The position numbers and the translations under genes were made by a program. A model generated the notes under the pieces. The model saw only the letters and a list, made by a program, of their open reading frames with translations. It had not been told where the DNA came from and did not search any database. Of a DNA stretch of 12,282 nucleotides, positions 1-5,262 are shown piece by piece (positions within the stretch are counted from its first letter, which is position 1; every line of letters begins with the position of its first letter). The stretch is from Methylomonas sp. (GTDB lineage: Bacteria > Pseudomonadota > Gammaproteobacteria > Methylococcales > Methylomonadaceae): positions 1 through 12,282 of the forward strand of contig JALXCS010000318.1 of assembly GCA_026990815.1 (NCBI GenBank), in the 5' to 3' direction.

Positions 1-75
1 GTAAAATTCACACCGCATTCCTATTTTTATAACCATAATCAATTCAATGTGTTACTGGGTTCGACCAGTCATTAA
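1..75 (+). CDS. Possible C-terminal end of a protein entering from the left edge
   Basis: Frame 1 is open from the window edge to a TAA at 73-75, giving 24 residues that end in FNVLLGSTSH. The last half alternates polar and hydrophobic residues, as the closing strand of an outer-membrane beta-barrel would, but it lacks the usual terminal aromatic residue. A 24-codon open frame can occur by chance in this AT-rich stretch, so this is only a suggestion. No family can be named from so short a piece. A short hairpin (54-58 with 65-69, ACTGG/CCAGT) lies inside the frame near its end. Confidence 0.22.
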   Translation, partial: VKFTPHSYFYNHNQFNVLLGSTSH

Positions 76-243
76 TCTAGCTGAAGGTTCTACTTAATCA
101 GGAAAAAATTTGAGGTTTAAGGTAAAACTAATTGAAATGGAGAGTCAAAAGGCGTTTAATGCCATTACCAAGATTAAAAGGATTTTGCACTAATAAATAT
201 TAATTCTTAGGACGATTTACTCTTTTGTGAATTTTAGGGCTTA

Positions 244-388
244 GTGGGACAAAAAAATCACCTTCGTGGGCGTTAAAGAGGTAAGTGATTGAAATCAAGA
301 CCTTCTATTGCAAGTATGCGATAGAGAGCTACAAGGAAGTATTTACGCGTGTCTCTTTCTTTCAATCACTTAGACCCTCCCGTTCCAC
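244..388. ncRNA. Candidate structured RNA or long inverted-repeat element
   Basis: A perfect 13-bp inverted repeat pairs 282-294 (TAAGTGATTGAAA) with 360-372 (TTTCAATCACTTA). It can be extended outward by GAGG/CCTC (278-281 with 376-379) and by GTGGGAC/GTTCCAC (244-250 with 382-388, one G-U pair). Inside, 305-311 pairs with 318-324 around a 6-nt loop (CTATTGC/GCGATAG, one G-U), so the whole could fold as a rod of about 145 nt. An alternative outer pairing exists, GACAAAAA at 249-256 region with TTTTTGTC at 392-399. It may be a small RNA, a 5' leader of the gene at 450, or a miniature mobile element. I do not recognise a known RNA family. The strand is undecided because the fold is nearly symmetrical; on the - strand it would run into a T-rich tract at 251-257. 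Confidence 0.35.
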
Positions 389-438
389 AAGTTTTTGTCG
401 TGTATAGAGAATTTAGAGTAAAAATAAACAATAAATAT

Positions 439-444
439 AGGAGG
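439..444 (+). promoter_or_regulatory. Strong Shine-Dalgarno sequence of the BON/OmpA gene
   Basis: AGGAGG followed by further G residues lies 5 nt before the ATG at 450. It is the strongest ribosome-binding site in the window and fixes the start of this gene. Most other genes here have weak sites, so this one is probably made at high level. Confidence 0.8.
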
Positions 445-449
445 GGGGT

Positions 450-1577
450 ATGAGTCGAACTATCATTTTTTTGCTTGGTTTAATTGCTTTGGCATTATTG
501 GTTTTTCTTTGCATTCGCAAACACACGCCGGAAATACAAACTGATATTCAGGCGCGAACCGTCAGTGTTTTGTCTGCTGGGGCTACAGATTGGGTGAAAG
601 TTGATGTAGATGGGCGAAATGTTGTACTAACCGGTATTGCTCCATCAGAAGAGTTGCGCAAAAAAGCTGAAGAAATGGCAAAAGCAGTAACGGGGGTCGT
701 CAGTGTGGACAATCAAATAACAATTGCTCAATCTAATGTTGAATCAATTTTAGAACCTGAGCCGGAAGTAATGCAAGAGTCAGAACCTGAACTGGTTGTC
801 CAAAGCCCTTACGAAAATCAATTTACTAAAACTAAGGCTGGAGTAGTTTTAAGTGGCTGGGTGCCTGATGAAGATCAACACCAAGCATTACTTCAACTGG
901 CGAAACAGAAATTTGGAGAGGACCAGGTGACTGATCAATTGCAAGTTGGTACAGGAGCGCCAGAAGGGTGGTTGCAAGCAGCAAAAGCAGCGATTACCGG
1001 GCTTGCTTATTTTAAAGATGGAGTTGCACATATTACTGATACAAAAATTGATTTGTCAGGTGATGTCCTCAATGAAGCTGCAAAGGAGAATGTAGAGACG
1101 GAATTACACACTACGCTCCCTGCAAATTTCAAAATTGATTTAGAATTGAATGTGCCGCAATTGGCGATTGAGGAGATTCATCCCAAATCTGCCAAAGATG
1201 ACAGAATTTCCTGTACTGAAACATTTAATGAAATGTTAGCGAGTGAAAAACTGCATTTTGCAACAGATAGTGCTGGGGTTAGAGAGCGTCAACAAAAAGT
1301 TTTGGATAAGGTCGTTCGGTTTTTAGACACTTGTCCAAATTCAATTATTGAAGTTTCGGGCTTTACTGATTCTCGAGGAACAGAGTCCTATAATCAGAAA
1401 TTAAGTCAAAAAAGAGCAGAAACAGTAGTTCGAAAACTTATTAACAAAGGAGTAAATGCCAACAAATTAAAAGCAAGAGGCTATGGGGAAGTACATCCTT
1501 TGTCTGATAATAGTTCAAGAAAAGGTCAGGCGCTCAATCGGCGCATAGAATTCAAATATGTCAACGAGGGGGAATAA
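450..1577 (+). CDS. Membrane-anchored BON/OmpA-family peptidoglycan-binding protein
   Basis: The protein has 375 residues. Residues 4-22 form one hydrophobic segment, either a signal anchor or an uncleaved signal. Residues about 31-93 look like a BON domain (VDVDGRNVVLTGIAPS, then GVVSVDNQI). Residues about 118-166 look like a second, diverged copy (AGVVLSGWVPDE), and 172-240 may be a third. An acidic E/P-rich linker sits at 101-117. Residues 255-372 are an OmpA C-terminal domain with GFTDSRG and LSQKRAETV. D307 and R322 fit the residues that bind diaminopimelate in peptidoglycan, and C255 and C295 could form a disulfide. The arrangement recalls mycobacterial OmpATb/ArfA, which also joins BON and OmpA domains. 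Likely role: an inner-membrane-anchored periplasmic protein that grips the cell wall. It lies 2 bp before the DUF4332-like gene and is almost surely cotranscribed with it. Confidence 0.85.
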   Translation: MSRTIIFLLGLIALALLVFLCIRKHTPEIQTDIQARTVSVLSAGATDWVKVDVDGRNVVLTGIAPSEELRKKAEEMAKAVTGVVSVDNQITIAQSNVESILEPEPEVMQESEPELVVQSPYENQFTKTKAGVVLSGWVPDEDQHQALLQLAKQKFGEDQVTDQLQVGTGAPEGWLQAAKAAITGLAYFKDGVAHITDTKIDLSGDVLNEAAKENVETELHTTLPANFKIDLELNVPQLAIEEIHPKSAKDDRISCTETFNEMLASEKLHFATDSAGVRERQQKVLDKVVRFLDTCPNSIIEVSGFTDSRGTESYNQKLSQKRAETVVRKLINKGVNANKLKARGYGEVHPLSDNSSRKGQALNRRIEFKYVNEGE

Positions 1578-1579
1578 TT

Positions 1580-2203
1580 ATGGGATATTTAATAACACAA
1601 ATCATTATTTGTCTGATTATCGCAGCAGTTATTGGTTTTATAATTGGATGGCTGTTGAGAGGACTTGGTTGCGAAGAACAAAATGAGGCAGCCTATGAAG
1701 GAGCAGCTGGTTCGGGAGGCTCTTCCACTGTCAATAAATTTTCTGCCGCTGGTGCAGTAGCTGGAGGCGAAATCGTAGAGCCAGTGACTAAAGCACCAGT
1801 TATCTCTCATCAAATTGAAAAAATTGAAGGAATTGGTAAAAGTATCGGGAACTTTTTAAGAAGTATTGGCATTAAGACGACGACAGATCTACTCGATAAG
1901 TGTTCTACAGATTCGGGTTTTCAACAAGTAGTCAAAGTAAGTGAGGTCGTTGAGCCAGTTGTGAAACAATGGGTTATTAGAGCGGATTTAATGAGAGTTC
2001 CGGATGTTGATGGACAATATGCAGAGCTTATGGAAGTAACTGGAATATCTTCGGTACAAGATCTTGCAAACGCCGATGCTGAGGAATTAACTGAAAAAAT
2101 GCGAACCTTAAATCAACGTGAACATTGTATTCCTGATTCAATTCCTTTACCTGATGCAAATCAGGTAAGACACTGGATTAAAGATGCCAATACACTTCCT
2201 TGA
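1580..2203 (+). CDS. Membrane-anchored helix-hairpin-helix protein, DUF4332-like
   Basis: The protein has 207 residues. Residues 5-27 are one strongly hydrophobic segment, followed by a Cys/Gly/Ala/Ser-rich linker to about residue 75. The rest (about 79-200) resembles the DUF4332 domain: a helix-hairpin-helix start (IEKIEGIGKSIGNFLRSIGI), then a WVIRADLMRVPDVDGQYAEL stretch, then a second similar unit (TGISSVQDLANADAEEL). Such HhH folds often bind nucleic acid, but here the domain follows a membrane anchor and its role is unknown. The start is set by GAGGGGGA at 1566-1573, inside the last codons of the upstream gene, with a 2-bp gap between the genes. This suggests a joint product or complex with the BON/OmpA protein. 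No terminator is seen after it. The domain assignment is from memory of the family pattern. Confidence 0.75.
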   Translation: MGYLITQIIICLIIAAVIGFIIGWLLRGLGCEEQNEAAYEGAAGSGGSSTVNKFSAAGAVAGGEIVEPVTKAPVISHQIEKIEGIGKSIGNFLRSIGIKTTTDLLDKCSTDSGFQQVVKVSEVVEPVVKQWVIRADLMRVPDVDGQYAELMEVTGISSVQDLANADAEELTEKMRTLNQREHCIPDSIPLPDANQVRHWIKDANTLP

Positions 2204-2279
2204 CAGTATTTCATTCAGCAATGATTAAGTTAACTGGGCTTAAATTGTGAACCGACTTGAAAATTGCTGAGGTCGTTTG

Positions 2280-2309
2280 ACCTTGTTATACTCAAGGTGT
2301 TTTTATACT
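2280..2309 (+). promoter_or_regulatory. Promoter-like region with paired TATACT boxes and a dyad, upstream of yidB
   Basis: Two identical TATACT boxes occur at 2287-2292 and 2304-2309. The first has TTGCTG (2264-2269) 17 bp upstream; the second has TTGTTA (2283-2288) 15 bp upstream. A 6-bp dyad, ACCTTG (2280-2285) and CAAGGT (2293-2298), encloses the first box, so a repressor could cover it. This supports separate transcription of the YidB-family gene. The assignment rests on matches to the sigma-70 consensus only. Confidence 0.4.
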
Positions 2310-2329
2310 CGCAACATGAGGTTAAGTTA

Positions 2330-2761
2330 ATGGATTTAGTAAAATTGGGTACACAAATTATTCTTAGTAGATTAGGCGGGAGTGCTAATACCGACGAAGG
2401 TGGTATAGCTTCAGCATTATCTAGTTTACTTGGGGGGGGCAGCTCCAGCGGTGGATTGGATCTTGGGAGTTTGGTTACAAACATGATTCAAAAAGGTGGT
2501 GGCTTGGAAAATATTGTTAGTTCATGGCTGGGTGACGGTGATAATGAGCCAGTTTCCGGCAGCTTGATTAAAGACATTTTGGGCGGAGACAAGGTTGCCG
2601 AGTTTGCTAATCAAGTTGGTGTTGATGAAGATACAGCAGCAGACACTCTGGCAGAAGCAGTACCACAAATTGTTGATAAAGGTAGTGTTGGAGGGTCTTT
2701 ACTGGATGCAGTGGGAGGGGTTGACGGCGCTATTAATCTTGCCAAGAAATTTTTTAGTTAA
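2330..2761 (+). CDS. yidB: YidB-family (DUF937-type) protein
   Basis: The protein has 143 residues from the ATG at 2330, preceded by TGAGG at 2317-2321 with 8-nt spacing. The frame is open further upstream to a TTG at 2264, but that part lacks a ribosome-binding site and contains the promoter-like boxes, so I use 2330. The N-terminal half is rich in Gly and Ser (GGGSSSGGLDLGSL). The second half matches E. coli YidB in order: LENIVSSWLGDG, PVSGSLIKDILGGDKV, a VGVDEDTAADTLAEAVPQIVD block, then a hydrophobic tail ending in AKKFF. No enzymatic motif, signal peptide or membrane segment is seen. The family has no established function as far as I know. It sits behind two envelope genes and ends in its own terminator. 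Confidence 0.8.
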   Translation: MDLVKLGTQIILSRLGGSANTDEGGIASALSSLLGGGSSSGGLDLGSLVTNMIQKGGGLENIVSSWLGDGDNEPVSGSLIKDILGGDKVAEFANQVGVDEDTAADTLAEAVPQIVDKGSVGGSLLDAVGGVDGAINLAKKFFS

Positions 2762-2790
2762 ATCTCAAACCCAAAGTTAACCTTCAAAAT

Positions 2791-2814
2791 AGCCCCGGTT
2801 ATCCGGGGCTTTTT
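2791..2814 (+). terminator. Rho-independent terminator after yidB, probably bidirectional
   Basis: AGCCCCGG (2791-2798) pairs perfectly with CCGGGGCT (2803-2810) around a TTAT loop and runs into five T residues. On the opposite strand the same hairpin is followed by ATTTTG, so it may also stop the convergent hemJ operon, which ends at 2821, though less strongly. Confidence 0.93.
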
Positions 2815-2820
2815 ATGAGC

Positions 2821-3246
2821 TTAAAAAGGTTTCACTACTGCTAGAATAATGATTGCAAACAAAAACAACACGGGGATTTCGTTGATCCAACGATAAAAAA
2901 TGTGAGTATTGGTATTGCGATCATGTTTGAAATCAAATAGCCATTTGCCGCAAAAAAAATGGTAAATCACTAAAAGTAATAACAGTGTTAATTTGATGTG
3001 TAACCAGCCGCTGGATGAATACATGTTCCATGCATAATCAATCAGCATCCAGATCCCAAATACAAAAGTCAGAATCATGCCGGGGGTCATGATGCCAAAA
3101 AATAATTTGCGTTCCATGACTTTGAATCGTTTATTACTGATTTCATCATCACTCATCGCATGGTAGACATAAAGCCTGGGAAGATAAAAGAGTCCGGCAA
3201 ACCAGGTCACCATAAAAATCAAATGTAGTGCTTTAAGCCACAGCAT
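2821..3246 (-). CDS. hemJ: Protoporphyrinogen IX oxidase HemJ
   Basis: The 141-residue protein is of the usual length and has about four hydrophobic segments (roughly 4-22, 50-70, 84-100 and 124-138). It has the HemJ pattern: KALHLIFMVTWFAGLFYLPRL at the start, GWLHIKL near residue 80, and RWINEIPVLF with a terminal VVKPF. H8, H83 and K85 are in the places expected of residues conserved in the family, where they are thought to bind heme. HemJ oxidises protoporphyrinogen IX to protoporphyrin IX in the inner membrane, the penultimate step of heme synthesis, in bacteria that lack HemG or HemY. The start ATG has AAGGA 7 nt upstream, overlapping the stop codon of the TlpA-like gene, which implies translational coupling. 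It is the last gene of a - strand operon. Confidence 0.9.
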   Translation of the reverse strand: MLWLKALHLIFMVTWFAGLFYLPRLYVYHAMSDDEISNKRFKVMERKLFFGIMTPGMILTFVFGIWMLIDYAWNMYSSSGWLHIKLTLLLLLVIYHFFCGKWLFDFKHDRNTNTHIFYRWINEIPVLFLFAIIILAVVKPF

Positions 3247-3256
3247 ATTATTGTCC

Positions 3257-3787
3257 TTATAAGTTTTTTTTAATCAGTTGTGTGAGTTTCTTGATATCAA
3301 ACAGCCCCAGTTGTTCAAGGACGATTTGACCGTGTTTTGAGATAAAAAAAGTTTGCGGGATGATGCTAACATTCCCAAAGGCTTTGGCAATCCGGGATTG
3401 TGGGTCAAGTACAACTTCATAAGGGATGCGATAATTTTTTGCCATTTTCACGACTAAATTAGGTGGGTTGTAGGTCATGGAAACAGCAATTATTTTCAAT
3501 CCTTGTTGATGAAATTGCTCGTATAGTTCGATGAACAGAGGAATCTCTTTCACGCATGAAGGACAGTCTGTTGCCCAAAATGTCACAATAATTGGTTTCC
3601 CTTTTAAACTGGCAAGAGAAATTTGTTTGCCAGTAATGGTTTTTAACATGATGTCTGGCGCTATTTTTTCTGACCCAAGCATTTGCCATGCAATAATGCA
3701 GGTGATTAACAATAACAGCAGAGGGCCAAGAGAAAATACTTTACTGCGAAACATCTTTTTCTTCAGTTGGCTTTTCAGGTGGTTCAT
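3257..3787 (-). CDS. TlpA/ResA-like thiol-disulfide oxidoreductase
   Basis: The protein has 176 residues from the ATG at 3787. A basic N-terminus precedes one hydrophobic segment (about 18-37), so the thioredoxin fold faces the periplasm on a signal anchor. The active site is WATDCPSC (C75, C78), with the cis-proline at P144 (SIIPQTFF). The pattern FWATDCPSCVKEIPLF fits the TlpA/ResA/DsbE group, which reduces disulfides in apocytochromes or other secreted proteins using electrons from a DsbD/CcdA-type donor. The start is uncertain. The ATG at 3787 overlaps the end of clc by 47 nt and has no clear ribosome-binding site. A second ATG at 3754, behind GAAGAAAAAG, would overlap by 14 nt and give 165 residues with the anchor intact. 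The gene lies 10 bp ahead of hemJ, consistent with a shared envelope or heme theme, though that link is inferred. Confidence 0.85.
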   Translation of the reverse strand: MNHLKSQLKKKMFRSKVFSLGPLLLLLITCIIAWQMLGSEKIAPDIMLKTITGKQISLASLKGKPIIVTFWATDCPSCVKEIPLFIELYEQFHQQGLKIIAVSMTYNPPNLVVKMAKNYRIPYEVVLDPQSRIAKAFGNVSIIPQTFFISKHGQIVLEQLGLFDIKKLTQLIKKNL

Positions 3788-5042
3788 AACTATCGCAGAG
3801 TGCGCGATATAGCGGGGTTGGATTCATTAGCCGAGAAGTTCCAGTAGCAAAAAAGGCGGCGGCCATTAAAGGGATAATAATTTCCTGACTGTTAGTAATC
3901 TCAATGACTATAACAAAGGAAGTTAGTGGTGATTGTAGCATTCCTGAAAAATAGGCTGTGATACTCATCAATATCATGGCACTTATTGGCGCAACAGGCG
4001 CCCAATTTGCCAGATTGGCGCCAATACCAGCTCCAGTAGCAATGGAAGGAACAAAAATTCCGCTTGGAATACCACTGAAAAAAGTTGCACAAGTGGCCAG
4101 CATTTTATACAGAGGAAAGAGAGGATCAACTATTTGACCGGTTTGAATAATTGATTTAGCTTCCTGATAGCCGGTTCCAAAGGTATCGCCATTCGAAACA
4201 AGTCCCAAAATTGCGATACAAATACCAAATAAAAATGCCAATATTGTAATGGGTATTTTGACGTTTTTAAGTATTTTTTTGCCTGTTAAAATGATTTTGC
4301 AAAATAAACCGCCAAAAAAACCACCAGTGATGCCGCAAATGGGTACGGCAAGCCAACTTTGGCTCCAAGGCATTATCAAGGATTTGTCATCAAAGAAAAT
4401 ATAGGTATTTAACAAGGCATAAGCAGTAACACCAGAAAAAATAATGGCTGTTAAAACCAGACTACTTATACGTTCTTCTAACGCTCTACCCATTTCTTCG
4501 ATGGCAAAAATAATTCCGGTCAAAGGAGCGCTAAACATTGCAGCAAACCCGGCTGCTCCTCCGGCTAGTATCAAGCCTTTTTCCATATAATGTGGAGGGA
4601 ATTTTACTGCCTTCCCTAATGAAGCCATTAATGATGCGCCAACATGCACAGCAGGTCCGCCAAAACCAACCGAAGCTCCGGAAAACAGGCCCATGATCGG
4701 AAGGATCATTTTGCCAAAGCCGATTCTAAGAGAAATCAGCTTGCTTCTGGCTGAAAGGTCATCCATTATTTCCAATGCAGTTTTAACCTGAGGGATACCA
4801 CTACCTTCGCTGCCGGGAAAAAATCGACTAGTAATCCAGGCTGTTAAACTTAACCCTAATGGGGCAATAAGCAGATTAAACCAAATATATTGTAGGGATA
4901 ACGAACGATAAGTATTGCCAGCCCATTCGCTGAGCAAAGTCATAAAAACAATCAACAAACCGAGAAAAACTGCTCCGACCCAGAAAACCAGTTTTTGTCT
5001 CCAGGCTGACAATGAAAAAAAAGATGCAGAATGTTCAGACAT
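3741..5042 (-). CDS. ClC-family chloride channel or transporter lacking the gating glutamate
   Basis: The 433-residue protein carries the ClC selectivity-filter motifs in order: GSGIP (80-84), the GREGP-equivalent at 126-130, GIFVP (328-332), and a tyrosine at 412 (TPLYRAL) matching Y445 of E. coli ClC. The internal proton-transfer glutamate is kept (IEEM, E183, matching E203). The second motif, however, reads GFGGP, so the external gating glutamate (E148 in E. coli) is glycine. The codon is GGC at 4659-4661, two changes from a Glu codon, so a simple sequencing error is unlikely. In studied ClC proteins, loss of this residue uncouples proton exchange and leaves passive chloride flux; whether that holds here is inference. 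There are no C-terminal CBS domains. It is the first gene of the clc-tlpA-hemJ operon. No clear ribosome-binding site precedes the ATG at 5042. Confidence 0.9.
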   Translation of the reverse strand: MSEHSASFFSLSAWRQKLVFWVGAVFLGLLIVFMTLLSEWAGNTYRSLSLQYIWFNLLIAPLGLSLTAWITSRFFPGSEGSGIPQVKTALEIMDDLSARSKLISLRIGFGKMILPIMGLFSGASVGFGGPAVHVGASLMASLGKAVKFPPHYMEKGLILAGGAAGFAAMFSAPLTGIIFAIEEMGRALEERISSLVLTAIIFSGVTAYALLNTYIFFDDKSLIMPWSQSWLAVPICGITGGFFGGLFCKIILTGKKILKNVKIPITILAFLFGICIAILGLVSNGDTFGTGYQEAKSIIQTGQIVDPLFPLYKMLATCATFFSGIPSGIFVPSIATGAGIGANLANWAPVAPISAMILMSITAYFSGMLQSPLTSFVIVIEITNSQEIIIPLMAAAFFATGTSRLMNPTPLYRALCDSYEPPEKPTEEKDVSQ

Positions 5043-5138
5043 TAGTGTTCAAGCAGTTTAAAATATAAGGATTGAGGTTTTGTGCGTTATCAAGTTGCTA
5101 CGCTTAGGGATCTGCGCTGATGACGAGAAACGAATAAA

Positions 5139-5180
5139 ACATAATTTCGCTTAAAACAATATATGTGGTGCGAAATATGT
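5139..5180. promoter_or_regulatory. Imperfect inverted repeat in the clc/serA divergent intergenic region
   Basis: ACATAATTTCGC (5139-5150) and GCGAAATATGT (5170-5180) form an interrupted dyad, with TTTCGC/GCGAAA as its perfect core. It lies in the 220-bp gap from which clc and serA are transcribed away from each other, a usual place for a regulator site. AT-rich stretches just downstream (TATTATATATTAATAG at 5191-5206) could contain the serA -10, but no convincing -35 is seen. Confidence 0.28.
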
Positions 5181-5262
5181 GTAAAAAACCTATTATATAT
5201 TAATAGAGATCTGGCGCTGGATTTGTGCCCGGTCCCAACAATAATTTAATCACGAGTATGTA

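Larger units (their letters stand above)
76..449. other. Intergenic region upstream of the BON/OmpA gene
   Basis: This 374-bp stretch is AT-rich and has no convincing gene on either strand. Its main content is the inverted-repeat structure at 244-388, listed separately, and the Shine-Dalgarno sequence at 439-444. A TATAGA box at 403-408 could be a -10 element, but there is no acceptable -35 at 16-18 bp upstream, so no promoter is called. Confidence 0.5.

Noticed and set aside
54..69. GGTTCGA with flanking stem, like a tRNA T-arm
   Set aside because: The loop is 6 nt and not 7, and no acceptor, D or anticodon arm can be drawn around it.
259..269. Small hairpin followed by seven T residues on the - strand as a terminator
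   Set aside because: The stem is only 3-4 bp and AT/GU-weak; it could mark the end of a - strand RNA but is not enough alone.
2264..2329. N-terminal extension of the YidB-family protein from a TTG
   Set aside because: No ribosome-binding site, and the extension covers the promoter-like boxes; the ATG at 2330 has a good site and matches the family start.
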